Part shown: piece after piece, positions 24,737-36,142 of the stretch | How positions within the stretch are numbered: the stretch's first letter is position 1 | Layout of the letters: the number at the start of each line of letters is the position of its first letter | Origin: Labia minor | Lineage: Eukaryota; Arthropoda; Insecta; Dermaptera; Spongiphoridae | Direction of reading: 5' to 3' | Assembly (NCBI GenBank): GCA_963082975.1 | Contig: OY720345.1 | Span: forward strand, 33,922,611 to 33,986,610 | Length of the DNA stretch: 64,000 nucleotides | Notes under the pieces: model-generated | Databases searched by the model: none | The model's input: the letters and a program-made list of their open reading frames with translations, nothing else | Told to the model about the DNA's origin: nothing | Program-made: the position numbers and the translations under genes

Positions 24737-24786
<50 letters not shown>

Positions 24787-25538
24787 ATATAAACAATAAA
24801 AACGAAATAGATCGATTGGAGGATAGAGAGAAGCAAGAGCTTTGCAAATAAAAAAAAAGATATAAAACAATCATTTTAAAAGTGATGATAATTAAAGGTG
24901 TTGCGTTTCCTCCTTCCATCTACCCCCACTTTCATCCCATCCCTCTCAGCACCATTAAATGCCCCTTTCGATTTAGAGTTTGGTTATAAAAAAAAAATCA
25001 ATTCAATCCTTTTGGGAAGGATTTGCCAGGGAATAAAATAGATATAGAATTATAATAGATTTTTTTACGTAAACCTGTTGGGTAATAAAAATTGAATTAA
25101 AATAAAATTATATAATATGTATGTTTTTTATATCTATTCTAAATCAATAGAAAATATAATTTAATATAGGTAGATTTGTGTTTTTTAATGTATATTTAAA
25201 ATATAATAAAAATGGAGTCTAATATAAAAATAATAACCATTGAATAATTTTCATTAAAACGATAATCACTTTAAGCTTCATTTATAAAAAGAAAAGAGAA
25301 ACCAAGTGTTATTAGGAATGAATAAAATAAAAAAAACTTTTACTCGAAATATTTAATTGACAATATTGAAAATAAAAATAATAATACAATTGTATAGCAT
25401 ATTCTTTCTATCTATTAGTAAAATTAAATTAAATTTTATTTTAAATTTATAAGTTTTGAAGTCAATCAATTTTGAATAATAGCTTGAACATTTCCTTAAA
25501 AAGTTTATATGTATAATAAATTAATAAAAAAAACTTTT
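23731..25538. other. AT-rich spacer with a 44-bp TA microsatellite
   Basis: A (TA)n array occupies 24740-24783. The minus-strand frame across it (24919-24707) is a tyrosine-isoleucine run and is not coding. No other feature was seen. Confidence 0.6.
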
Positions 25539-25795
25539 TAATATACGCGCTTTTTAATCAAAAATGTCCTAAAAAAAAGAAAAAAATTATTAATTAAACC
25601 TTGAATATATACTTTACATAGGCCCAAGAAAAAAGAATGGACGTATATAATAATATTAAATTCTTTACATACTACTTATGTTCATATGCGCTCACGCTTT
25701 TTTGTTGAGCATATGTAAAGAATAATATCTAAGGTTTAATTAATATTTTATTTTTTATTTTTCAAGGCATTTTTGAATTAAAAAGTGTGTATATA
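25539..25795. repeat. Foldback element
   Basis: The left arm begins TATACGCGCTTTTTAATC and includes AAAAATGTCCT and TTAATTAAACCTT. The right arm is its complement with changes (AAGGTTTAATTAAT to GAATTAAAAAGTGTGTATAT). Pairing appears to continue inward through CTTTACATA. The arms are about 65-90 bp with a short centre. It has MITE architecture, but the superfamily is not identifiable because the target duplication is masked by A/T sequence. Confidence 0.65.
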
Positions 25796-25889
25796 AAAAA
25801 ATTTTTTTATTGATTTATTTTCAAGTTTTTAGTTTTTTATATTTTTTTTTAATATTTTATTGTTACTTGTCAGATATAAAACATTTCCT

Positions 25890-26060
25890 ATTGACTACTA
25901 TTTAAAGCTCAAACAGATTAGATTCTTCACGAAGTTTCTAGGCCTTTTCTAGATGGCATTGATTATGCAAGTGGCTTATTAAGCGATTGGCATACTACCG
26001 TGTACTAAGCGGTACTGACAATGAGTTCTTTGCGGAACCACATAATAACTCAAGCACACA
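25890..26060. other. Unique island, candidate non-coding element
   Basis: A balanced stretch containing GCAAGTGGCTTATTAAGCG and GCGGTACTGACAATGAG. The first has an NK-type homeodomain-like core. No frame with a domain. The minus-strand frame 26255-25995 is mostly A/T-derived. Confidence 0.3.
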
Positions 26061-27253
26061 TTGTATAGAAAATGTATAGAAAATATAAAAAAAATTGTAA
26101 ACATAAATATAAATATAACATTGTATGTGGCACTGAGTTCTTTTTTTTATGTAAATATAATTAAATCCATAAATTTTAAAAATCCATATTAAGAAAAATC
26201 CAAAATATTTCTTTTTGATTATTGCAGTGTCACCGACTTTCAATATACCTTTCAAAATTGAGCGAAATCCAATTACAAATTTTGAACATTACAGACAGAA
26301 AAGTGAAATTAAAATAATTAAAATTAAAAGTGAAATTAAGATAATAATAAAAAACATATAATAAAAATAAATAATAAGGGTTTTTCATTCTTTCTTAAAG
26401 GTTATTTAAATTAGTGAGAATCTTACTAAAAGTCAGGAAGCATTTTTAATTAGATATATGTTTAATTTGGTGAACACTTACAAACAATTTGTTTTAGGAG
26501 CAATGGAGACATGAAATGACAAATTGTTAAAAATAAACTAATTATAATAGAACAATAAAAAGGAACTAATTAAAATATTTTCTTATATTTACTTTAAATT
26601 AGCTTGAGATTGGCTGTGACAAATTTTTGTGATACTTGGTCTAATAGTTGATAAGTGCAGTCTCTCAATCCATTTATAAAAAATAAATTTAAATATTCTT
26701 GATATGCTTAAATTAAGAAATGATTATCAAAATTTCTCGGAATAATTATATATATATATATATATCACAATACACCGGATAAGAACGATTACTAATATAG
26801 ATAGTATATTCAAAGGTGTTTTGCTTTACAAATTAACATTCTTTAAATTTCTTTAAATTTTATATTATACATCAATTAAGAAATTAATAATGCAAGACTA
26901 AGTTCTTCTTTAAATATTTGTTAACCGAAATACGCCGAGAAGTTAATTAAATATTGAAATGGGAAAAAGGTAAGAGAAGTCTTTAAAAACAAATTTTAAA
27001 TAAATAATTCTCAATTACCACTTAAACCTTAAAAGATAATTAGAATATATAAAAAGAAAAAAAATAATAATTTTAAACTATTATTATAAATATAACTTTA
27101 TTAGGAACTTTTTTTTTCATCCTTCAACCCACATGTATTCACTTATTGTAATTATAGTCAATTGTATTACAAGAGATTAATCCATGAATTAATTTCTTTA
27201 TTTAGTTTCAAATTTTAATATTTAAAATAATAATAATAATATATAAGAAATAT
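26061..27253. other. AT-rich spacer, no gene
   Basis: No frames, tRNA-like motifs or transposon ends were recognised. Confidence 0.5.
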
Positions 27254-27755
27254 GAGCTGTAGCCAAGCACAGAACCGACCGACGATTTAAAATAAATTAA
27301 TTTACGAACGACATTAAATATATATATATATATATATATAAAGTATCAAAAAAATATTTTTACAACTCGAATTAAAATGATTAAATTATATTATCTTGGT
27401 TTTTATTTTTAGTTTAATTGCGCAATTATTAATTACTACTATATATTAAGTGAAATATTTTCCGACGATGAATATAAAATTAATACTTTGTAAACTAACA
27501 CTTAAGGTTTCTGGATATACACCAAAAGTTGATGAATTTATACTACTGATGCACTAAATAAATATATCAAATTTTGTCAAAATCTGTTGAGCCGTTCAAG
27601 TTATTCAGGTCTGTACGAACACAGAATGGACAGACGGACAGACATCATGCTAAAAATACTTTTTTCTGTATGCATGATTCGTGGATAAATGTAAAAATCT
27701 CCACATGTGAAATTTGCTGTGAAAACAATACCTTCCCTTCCTATCGTCGGTCGGT
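27254..27755 (-). mobile_element. Helentron-like non-autonomous element Y, copy 2
   Basis: Read on the minus strand it starts TTTTTACCGACCGACGATAG and ends with the inverted motif TCGTCGGTCGGTTC followed by CTGTGCTTGGCTACAG, a small hairpin. It shares with copy 1 the phrases CCAAAAGTTGATG-like and GTCCGTCTGTCC-like, and with copy 3 CTCCACATGTGAAATTTG. A TA microsatellite (27317-27341) has expanded inside. The plus-strand 96-codon frame at 27574-27864 is chance translation through this element. Confidence 0.7.
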
Positions 27756-28623
27756 AAAAATTAAAATTTTTTTTTTTAAAAATAAATTTTTAAAGATTTT
27801 TTACATCTATAACAAATGTTATTTGTTTCAATATAAATGCTCGTATATTATATGTCATCATTGAAAAATTATGATTTCTACTACCATGTCATTACCAGAA
27901 GATTGTTAACTGCGACAACTACTGATGATGACATGACAGTTAAAATGAGCATTAACACATGAAGAGATTGAGTAGAGAAAACAGGAGAGTGACGAAGGGG
28001 AGGGGGGATTCTCATAAAAAGAATTTTCCTTTACCCAAAAGAATAAATGACTCATATTAATAATATAAAATGCCAAATAATTCGATTTATTTATAATTTT
28101 AATTAATTTTAATTTTCTTTGAAATATATACATACGTATATATAAATTAATTTAACTTGAGATATTTTCTCTTTGACAAAATTTTATTAGAAATAATCAT
28201 CTTCTTATTCCACGGGGTTGGGCTTAAATACGAAATCTTTCATTGAATCGTTCGTTCACTCACTATTCATGACATGAGCAGTCCAAGTTTTAATGAAACC
28301 TATCCAAACAAGTGCCTTGAGCTTCTATTTGAAACTTACTAACTCTACCTGCTGCATCTCTCTTGTGGTAAACTCTCTTTAAATCAATAATGTTGAATTT
28401 GCTTTCCATTTGGTTTTATTGATCAAGAATATAAATTTATGCCAAGTTTATTAATTAATCAATAAAAATTTATGATTTTATAAAAGCCAATGGGTATAAA
28501 TAAAAATTTATATATTTAAGTAAATTTAATTTTAAATTAATAATTTTTAAATATTTATTTGAAATATACATATATCTTCTTACATATGAATATTTAATTA
28601 TGTTTAATTAGAAAAAAAAATGG
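27756..28623. other. Spacer with unique island 28190-28400
   Basis: The island carries GGGGTTGGGCTTAAATACG and CAAACAAGTGCCTTGAG, without repeat match or domain. A minus-strand 75-codon frame (28133-27906) has no recognisable family. Remaining sequence is A/T-rich. Confidence 0.3.
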
Positions 28624-29151
28624 TAATTATTCAGGTAAACTCATTTTCGTGGATTTAGATAATACTTAATACCAGTGGGTTCCTTTTGCAATTCCAAATA
28701 TACTTTTCTTATGAAATTTTTCCCGACATCTTATAGCTTTCGAGATAAAAATTAATAAATTTGCATATAAATCCATTGATATTCTATTTATCCATTTAGC
28801 TACCAGATGGCGCACTAATTTTCGGTTTTTTTTAAGTTCGGTTTAGATTTATGAAAATTAAAAAATTAATTAAATAATTTTCCTATATCCAAAACGGACT
28901 TATAAAAACCGAAAATTTGTGAATAAGTGAATAATTAGTGAATTAGTCAATAAAACATATCTTATTGGAACATTTCGACGTTCATAACTAATCTGTCAAA
29001 CTTAAAAAATATTTATTTTAATAATTTTTATCTCTAAAACTATAAGGTGCCGGGAAACATTTCATAAGAAAAGTTTATTTGGAATTGCTAAAAGGAACCC
29101 ACTGGTAAAGTATTATCCAAATCCATGAAAATGACTTTACCTGAATAATTA
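28624..29151. mobile_element. MITE with long inverted repeats, copy 1
   Basis: The left arm reads TAATTATTCAGGTAAACTCA and, further in, CCAGTGGGTTCCTTTTGC. The right arm is the complement (GCTAAAAGGAACCCACTGG, ending TTTACCTGAATAATTA). The arms are about 135 bp each. Near the centre are further inverted phrases, TTTTCGGTTTTTTTTAAG and TAAAAACCGAAAATTTG. No coding capacity. A diverged copy lies at 45387-45893, so this is a dispersed family. Confidence 0.8.
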
Positions 29152-29319
29152 CTTAAAAAATAATCAATGAATTAAAAACTTTAATAATATAAATAATAAA
29201 TGAAAACAAGAAAATAATTATTTTCTTATTAAAAAAGATAAAAATGTTGGGGTAGTAAGATAAAAATTAAAATATGGCCGTTATTTCATTGTCTCAACAA
29301 TCTTTATTAAGCCTCGATA

Positions 29320-29560
29320 AGCATGAACGATGGATGAATGTTTGAAATGATAGATAGGCATGCGGGGGCGGGAGGAAAATTTTTTTCTCACGAAGGCGCG
29401 ACAGAAAAGATGAGAGATGCGTGCGAATCTCGGCCTGAGAAAGTTACAACCCGAGATATTATTGTCATGTTTGAGATTGTTTTTCATAAGAATCATTTAA
29501 TAAAAATTGAAATGATCTGTTTTGTTTTGTTTTTTGTTGTTGTTGTTGTTGTTGTTGTGT
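29320..29560. other. G+C-richer patch and (TTG)n repeat
   Basis: At 29355-29460 the patch includes GCATGCGGGGGCGGGAGG and GCGAATCTCGGCC. Frames on both strands cross it (29338-29628 plus, 29496-29281 minus) without a domain. A (TTG)n run follows at 29535-29558. Confidence 0.35.
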
Positions 29561-29823
29561 GTTGTAACTTACTATTACTTGAATATGTATTAAATATTAT
29601 TTTTATATTTAAATTTGAATTTTTTTAATGGAAAAAATATCTAGTATGAGAATTATTCTACTTTTATAAACGATATCCTATAAAAATAAATTAATTATTT
29701 TATATATAAAATAATATAAAATAATATATAATAAAATATAATAAAATATAATTATAAACATATTTAACTAAATTAGTCTTATTATCAATATATTTAAACC
29801 AATTATAATAACTAATTTAAAAA

Positions 29824-30295
29824 TCTGGAGTGTCTCCACTCATCTATCTCGCAAATCTCAATTAGATTAATTAACACATATATTTTATTTAAATTAAATT
29901 AAATTAATTAAATTATAAACTAAAATTAATAAATAATATTTATTAAAACAGCGCATGTTTAGCTCTTTGTTGATGGCACCACGTCACGTGCTGGCACGTG
30001 ATTGCCAATCAACGTGTTAAAAAATTAATTCCGGTACTTTCAGCGATTCAATCAAGCTGAAATTCTATATATAGCAGTTTTATACAATTTTTAATCACGT
30101 CAAAAACTATTAAATATATATCTTTATTTTTACGGTCATTTTAGAGGAAAAAAAATGAAATCGTGGTAGGTACCTTCACACACACTTTTCTTAACCGAAG
30201 TAAAAATGAATCAGGGACCTTCAAAACGTATTAAAACATCAAAATCTCGAATTCGAAAATTTTCGTGATAGCATTACCATCTCTGGCGAGAAAGT
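29824..30295 (-). mobile_element. Helentron-like non-autonomous element X, copy 2
   Basis: On the plus strand it opens TCTGGAGTGTCTCCACTC (the 3' hairpin, reversed), followed by TCTATCTCGC, and closes CTCTGGCGAGAAAGTAAAAA, where one base differs from the family motif GCGAGATAGT. The interior matches X1 along most of its length, including GCAGTTTTATACAATTTTTA and the pair of CACGTG boxes at 29980-30000. Length about 472 bp. Confidence 0.75.
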
Positions 30296-32180
30296 AAAAA
30301 TTAGGATAAAAATCTTCAAAAATTCTAAAATCAGTTTACAATTGTTATTAAATTATTTATATTAGTTTATAAAAATAATTCAGGTTCAATTTTATTTCTC
30401 GAGGGGTTTTATTTTGATTTCTTATACTTAAGGATTTTAAATAATAAAAAATATTAAATAATAATTGAAAAATAAAAAATTAAAAAATTAAAAATAATAA
30501 TTAAAGTTTAAATTTAAAGATACTACACTATACTATACTATATATACTAAAGAAATTAAATTTTTAATTATCTCATTATCGTAATTAAGAGAAAAGATAT
30601 TCTAGTCAAAATGACTATAGTAAATTTATTGATTCGATATTTTTACTCTCTCAAAATAAAATCAGTTCTAGAGTAAGTTAAAATCTAACCCTAAAATAGA
30701 GCTTAATTTTTTATTCAGAACATATATTAATATTTTAATAACTGTTAGGTTTTAATTCTAATAAATCTCTATATATATATATACTAAAGAACGAGTCTTT
30801 GTACCTAAATTAAAACAATAAAAATTAAAATATATTTTAATGAATTTAAACAAGAAAAATCCGATTAAGTACGAATGTGATGTTGCTTAATTAATCTTTC
30901 TACATCTGAAAGCTTAAAAGGACAAATGTTGTTAGCTATGTAAATACTATAGTATCAACGCTTCCCAAACCATTCACTTCAGCTTTTAACTGAATTCTCT
31001 TGAACTAATGAACAAACATAAACTCAAATAATTTGTTTTTTTGTTAAATCACTATCAATTTCATTTCAATATACAAAATCTAGTATTTTTGTATAGAATT
31101 CAAAAATAATATTATATGTGAGGGTGTTATAAGATTCAGCTTACAATAAAAATAGTAAAAATTTATAATAATTATTTGAAATTAAAATATAGTTATTTTT
31201 TTTATAGAATTGAAAATAAAAAAAATTATTAATAGTTTTGTATCCTTATTACTAAAATGTTTAAGTCTATTAAATCTTTATTAAAAATATTTATGAATGA
31301 AATGTTTTAAATTATATTATAATATAATGAAACCATTTCATTTTTTGTAAATTCATCATCACTCGTGCAAATTACTACTGAAAACAGACGAGTCTGGTGA
31401 ATTTGCACTTTTGGCACAATAACTGTTTCGTTATTATAGGAAGTTTATTTCTTCCGCACATTTTTCTTCCTTTTTCTCTAACTTCCATAAAACTCCCTTT
31501 AATTTCACAAACATAACTTTAATTAATACCTATTTATATTAAAATTTTAAATTTAAAAACAATATTCCAACCGATGAGGTTGTTCTAAAACGGTACAAGA
31601 ATATTTATATTATTTAGTTCAACCTTATGGAAAGGGTGAGTTGATTTATGACAAAACAAATTCTGACGGAACTAATTTATTTAGTGATGATAAAAGAAAC
31701 GAATGTTTTTTTATCGTTTCACATTCATGGATATCAATCAAAAATTATTTGCTATTCTGTTCTTTTAATTGACAGAAAAGTTTTTCTTTCTAAATATGAC
31801 TATAAACAATTAATAGTGGTTTAGATATTTGAAAGAAAATTAAAGAAGTTAACAAGAATTTTCCAACTACTATTTTCAAGTTTACAAATATAAACGTAAA
31901 ACATTTTACAAAAATCTAAATAAATTTTAAAGAGATAGTGATTTTATGTACTCATTCTGGACCATGAAAGCAGTTATTTTCTATTTATTTTTTTGTAGAG
32001 AAACAAATTAAATGCACAACAAATAAAAATAATCTTTAAATTATAATACAGAATTTTTAATTTAATATTTTTGAATTAATTTTTGTAATTGAAAATAGTT
32101 TTCTTTAAAAAAAATTATAAATTTTAGAAAAAGTTGAAAAATGTGGTATCATTAATTTTGTCAATTTTATATTGTTTAGT
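30296..32180. other. AT-rich spacer with island 31330-31500
   Basis: The island holds the inverted pair GTGCAAATTACTACTG and GTGAATTTGCAC, about 25 bp apart, able to form a hairpin and containing octamer-like ATTTGCA. Otherwise A/T-rich, no gene. Confidence 0.4.
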
Positions 32181-32282
32181 GCGGAGGTTCTCAAACTGTG
32201 TTAAATGTACCACTGGTGGTACCTTATAATTTGACGGTAGTACTTACGGTGCAGTTACTGCTAGTAACTGGTACCTGAAATT
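32181..32282. mobile_element. Possible hAT MITE fragment
   Basis: GGAGGTTCTCAAACTGTG followed by TACCACTGGTGGTACC resembles the left end of the hAT MITE class seen at 23131. The matching right end and the target duplication are not visible, so this is a relic at best. Confidence 0.4.
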
Positions 32283-32958
32283 TTTCATGGATTTATCTCT
32301 GGAACCAACTTCAAAAAGTTTTAGTGGATTAAATAATACTAAAATAAATTATATCTGTGAATTTAATTAAAATTAAATTTTTAACAAAAACTTTGATAAG
32401 AATGACAACTTAAAATTAAAGAGTACAATTATATATATTAATTCTTTTTGTTTTAAGTCATCCGAAAAAATAAAAAAAAATAACACATTTCTTATAATTA
32501 CATTTTCAAATGTAAATATATGGTAGACATTTTACACATTCATTAAAATGTAAAAAGGTGTAAATTCGGATCTAATTATACGATTAAAATATTTACTAAC
32601 AAGAGTTATTTTCTTGACATAGATTCTTTTTAATTATATAATATGTAATTTATATTTTACTTTTTAATGATATATTCGAAAAATTCAAATTAATAGGTTA
32701 ATTGCTTCATTAAAAGTAATAAAAATTCATAATTATTTTTTGCTGTCATTTGTAAATCGAAAAGACATTATTCAAATTTATTTATTTATTTAATGCAAAA
32801 TTATAATATAATATATATATATATATAGTTTAGATATATGGAGTGATAGTTAACGGATTTCTTCATTTTATAAGTAAAGAAAAATAAAAGTGGAAAAATT
32901 TGTTGAATTTATAAATATATTTTTGTAGGCGTATCTTGAAAATTATTACATTGATTAA
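32283..32958. other. AT-rich spacer, no gene
   Basis: Only A/T-rich sequence and a TA run near 32810-32827 were seen. Confidence 0.6.
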
Positions 32959-33225
32959 TCATCTTGTGACTGAAATATGTTCTATTGTGGGTGTGGATTG
33001 GCTTGCGTAGGGGAAAGCAGGTTTATAGGTCTCCATAGGTGGAATGAGAAGAAGATCATCTGAGGATAAAAGGTAACACAGCGTGATCAGAAAAAAAAGA
33101 ATCGATAAAGTCATTGAGATCCATTTATTAACAAATATACGAGATAGTTGTAATGGAAAGAGGCTAAACGACTTTACAGAGATAAGATTGGACCTGGATG
33201 GATATGGATTGGAATGAGAAAACAT
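32959..33225 (-). CDS. Small open frame with a secretory-leader-like segment, unrecognised
   Basis: An 88-codon frame in a locally G+C-richer block. I recognise no family. An internal methionine is followed by TLSILFFLITLCYLLSSDD, a hydrophobic core with a polar exit resembling a signal peptide or a single membrane segment. From that methionine the product would be 51 residues, with a short polar, proline-containing tail. Upstream on the same strand, about 80-100 bp before the first ATG, lies TTATATATCGGATCTC, which could serve as a TATA-type element. No splice donor could be assigned. The context of the internal ATG is weak. It may be a short secreted peptide, a first exon, or chance. Confidence 0.25.
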   Translation of the reverse strand: MFSHSNPYPSRSNLISVKSFSLFPLQLSRIFVNKWISMTLSILFFLITLCYLLSSDDLLLIPPMETYKPAFPYASQSTPTIEHISVTR

Positions 33226-33590
33226 ACACCCACGCGTGAAAACGAATTCTTAAATGTTTCTTCTTACTCCGCCATCAAATGGCGAATCACGAAGAGATCC
33301 GATATATAAGATGAACAAAAACGAAAACAACAAAGAAAATCACCTTTTAGTTTTATGTTGAAAGTTCTCTAAACATTCTTTCCCCTCACCCGCTTTCATC
33401 CCCTCTTTAATTTCTTCTCTCATAGAATATACAATATTAGACCACCCAAGATCAATAGAATAAATTATATCACCTCTCCATGGTATAATGATAATAAAAT
33501 AAATCTTTTAATTTAATTAGGGAAAAAATCAAATTAACGACTTTTTTGGCATTCAAAGAATTTATTATAAAATATTAATGCAATGAAATG
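33226..33590. other. Spacer with a balanced block, no gene
   Basis: ATGGCG/CGCCAT text (CCGCCATCAAATGGCG near 33270) and a C/T-rich stretch at 33370-33420 are present. No frame with a domain. Confidence 0.4.
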
Positions 33591-33732
33591 ACACTTCGGT
33601 GGTTTAGTGGTTAGCACGACAGTCTACCGCACTTAAGACTCGACTTCGGGCCTAGAGAAATGCAATAATTAATAATTTCTCTATAAAGCTTTGCGTGATC
33701 CTCAAGGTCTATTCGCAAATAATAATAATAAG
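33591..33732 (+). repeat. tRNA-derived SINE, copy 1
   Basis: The unit opens CACTTCGGTGGTTTAGTGG then TTAGCACGACAGTCTACC, an A-box-like tRNA start. It ends with GGTCTATTCGCAAATAATAA, an (AAT)n tail. A second copy at 36025-36142 shares the head and the CTATTCGCAAATAATAATAA tail, so the family ends are well defined. Length about 140 bp. Confidence 0.75.
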
Positions 33733-33879
33733 TATTATATATATAATCCTTAGAAATAATATAGAAAATACAATTACAATTTTCATATTATTAAGACATT
33801 GTTTATAATAACTGATGTTGATAATAATTATATTTCATCATCAATCGAAATTAAATATTTTTTGACACGTAGTTAATAG

Positions 33880-34100
33880 AAGTTGGAAAAAAAAGTTTTC
33901 CCTATGAAAAGGAACAAAGCCGCCATTTTATTCAACATGCCGTCACGTAATCTCTAGTAATTGTAAGCTCTTTTGTAATCTCATTGTTTGTCTCTTTATA
34001 ATAAAAATTGCATGATCTCATCAGATTCCTCTGAAAATGTTTTCTTCTTTGTGTGTGCAGATTCACAAAAATAATGGCTATCCGAATTTCATACTTAAAA
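33880..34100. other. Unique block with Pho/YY1-like motif and a strong splice-acceptor-like site
   Basis: AAAGCCGCCATTTTATTC (33917 region) contains the GCCATTTT core bound by Pho/YY1-class zinc fingers. Further on, a pyrimidine-rich run ends TTTGTGTGTGCAG at about 34060, an acceptor-like sequence followed by a short open frame (ATGGCTATCCGAATTTC). The frame stops within about 20 codons, so a real exon is not supported. Confidence 0.25.
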
Positions 34101-34139
34101 AAATGTTTAGATATAGAAAGACTATTTTTAAGAATAAAT

Positions 34140-34205
34140 TGACAATCGATGGTTAGCGTGCCGCCCTTTTAGAATTTGAAAATCGATTCTCAACACAAAA
34201 AAAGA
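34140..34205 (+). repeat. tRNA-like SINE relic
   Basis: GATGGTTAGCGTGCCGCC followed by TTGAAAATCGATTCTC resembles an A box and a degraded B box, then an A-rich tail. No second copy with the same text was found in the window. Confidence 0.35.
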
Positions 34206-36024
34206 AATAGAAATATTTTTTGTCAAACCCTCCTTAATTCTTATATTAAAATAAAAAAAAAACTTTTAATGATCCTTATAATATATGTTGAAGAAATCGT
34301 CAATTAAATCTATTTATTTATTATTTTGTAATACAAACTGCTACATATAAATATTTATTCTTTATCTATCACGATAGCTAATAAAAAGAAGGCGTAACTA
34401 TGAGTGCTTAACCACAACATTTTTGTGGCTTTAAGCTTAAACAATATATACAACTTAAATATAATTATATTATATAAAGGGCTTTAAAATAATTAAATAA
34501 ATAAAATAAAAATAATTTATTATATGATCTGTTTATTTAACTAAATAAATAAATTATACAAACATGTGGTGTTTTAATAAAAATCCCTTTAATAATTATA
34601 AAAACCACAAAAGTTTTATAAATATATATATGATCTCTTTGAATCTCTTAAAAACTCTTACAAAAATACAGAATCGCATAGATCTCGTATATATTAAAAT
34701 GAATGAAAGAAAAAAAAAAACAAAAATGAAAATATCTTATAATATGTATTTGTTTATCTCTCAATTTGCTACTCAATTTAATTAATTAATTAAATTAATC
34801 ATCGTGATATATATAAAGTAAAAATTTTAATAACTTATAAAATATGTAATTTATAGGGAGAATCAAATAAAAACATGTTTAGGAAATATAAAATCCGACA
34901 TGTAAACGGATGAGATGGCCAAGAATTTAATATACTTTTCATTATTCATTAATTTTAAAGAGTAGTAAAATTTTTACTTCCAATTTTTTCTTAAATATTT
35001 AAATAAATTGAGAATTCATATAAAATATATTATTTAAAATCTCCCACCTGTTCCAAAGGATTTCTTTTAATCACTTTTTATGTTCGTTTATAAGGATTTA
35101 TAAAATAATTAAAATTATTGTCTTTTAAATTAAAAATCCATAAATCTAAGTTCTCATGATGAAATAAAAATGATTCGTCGATAAGTTAGGATTATCAAGT
35201 CATTTCAAGGTGAATAAGCTTCGAAGAATTCGTTTTTCATAAAATATAACAAAGAATAAGTGAAAGCTATGTAAACATGAAGGTGAAGTGGTATTTATTA
35301 ATTAACATTTATAAATTTATCTTTAATAAGGATGGTTATAAATTTTCATTTTTGCTTAGCTGCCCTCAATGTTGAAGCATTTATTTATATATTTCACTAA
35401 TTTATGCATATTCTTCGATTATAAATTAAGAAAATAGAATTGAACTTGACAAAGATTAACATCTTAATTATTATTGTCTTTTTTACTTTCCTTTTGATCC
35501 TCTAAATTATCATTATAATTAAAAAAAATAAATAATTTAAAAATTTCAATAATGACTAATTAATTAATTCTAAGAATAATAAATAATTTCAAAGAGAATA
35601 ATAAATTGAATTAAATTATTTATTATGCTAAGGCCAAAGGGGTATTATTGTTTTCATACTAGGATCATCAAAATAAAGAAAGGAAATAAAATTTTCTTTT
35701 TCATTTTTAAATTAATTATATGAATTAGAAATTTAATTATTACTTTCCCTTTTTTTTATTTTAACTTTTTATTTTTTTATATATTTCCTTCCTTATTCAA
35801 TCATGATAAATTAAATCATTTCACTTTTCATTTCATTTTTCATAATAAAATTCAATTGATTTTATGAATGTTCATTTGGAATTTAAATCCTGTGAATCAT
35901 AAACTTATTTAAAAAGATTTAACTTTCTTAGCCATTAAATTTTCATCGTAAAAATCATGTATTAATATTCTCTACATTGTTTAAAATATAAATTAAATTT
36001 TTTTTAATTAATATTTTAGTAAAT
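34206..36024. other. AT-rich spacer, no gene
   Basis: No convincing frame. The frame at 34564-34785 is lysine- and asparagine-rich translation of A/T sequence. Confidence 0.6.
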
Positions 36025-36142
36025 GTCACTTCAGTGGTTTAGTGGTTAGCATGACAGTCTACCACTCACTAGAGTTAGAGTTGAGGGAAATTCAATAATT
36101 AATCATTTCTATTTAAAGATCTATTCGCAAATAATAATAATA
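36025..36142 (+). repeat. tRNA-derived SINE, copy 2
   Basis: GTCACTTCAGTGGTTTAGTG and TTAGCATGACAGTCTACC match copy 1 with few changes. About 20 bp in the middle of copy 1 (CTTTGCGTGATCCTCAAG region) is missing here. The tail is again CTATTCGCAAATAATAATAA. Confidence 0.75.

Noticed and set aside
24707..24919. Minus-strand frame with a tyrosine-isoleucine run
   Set aside because: It translates the TA microsatellite at 24740-24783.
27574..27864. Plus-strand 96-codon frame
   Set aside because: Runs through the interior and end of Helentron-like Y copy 2. No protein domain.
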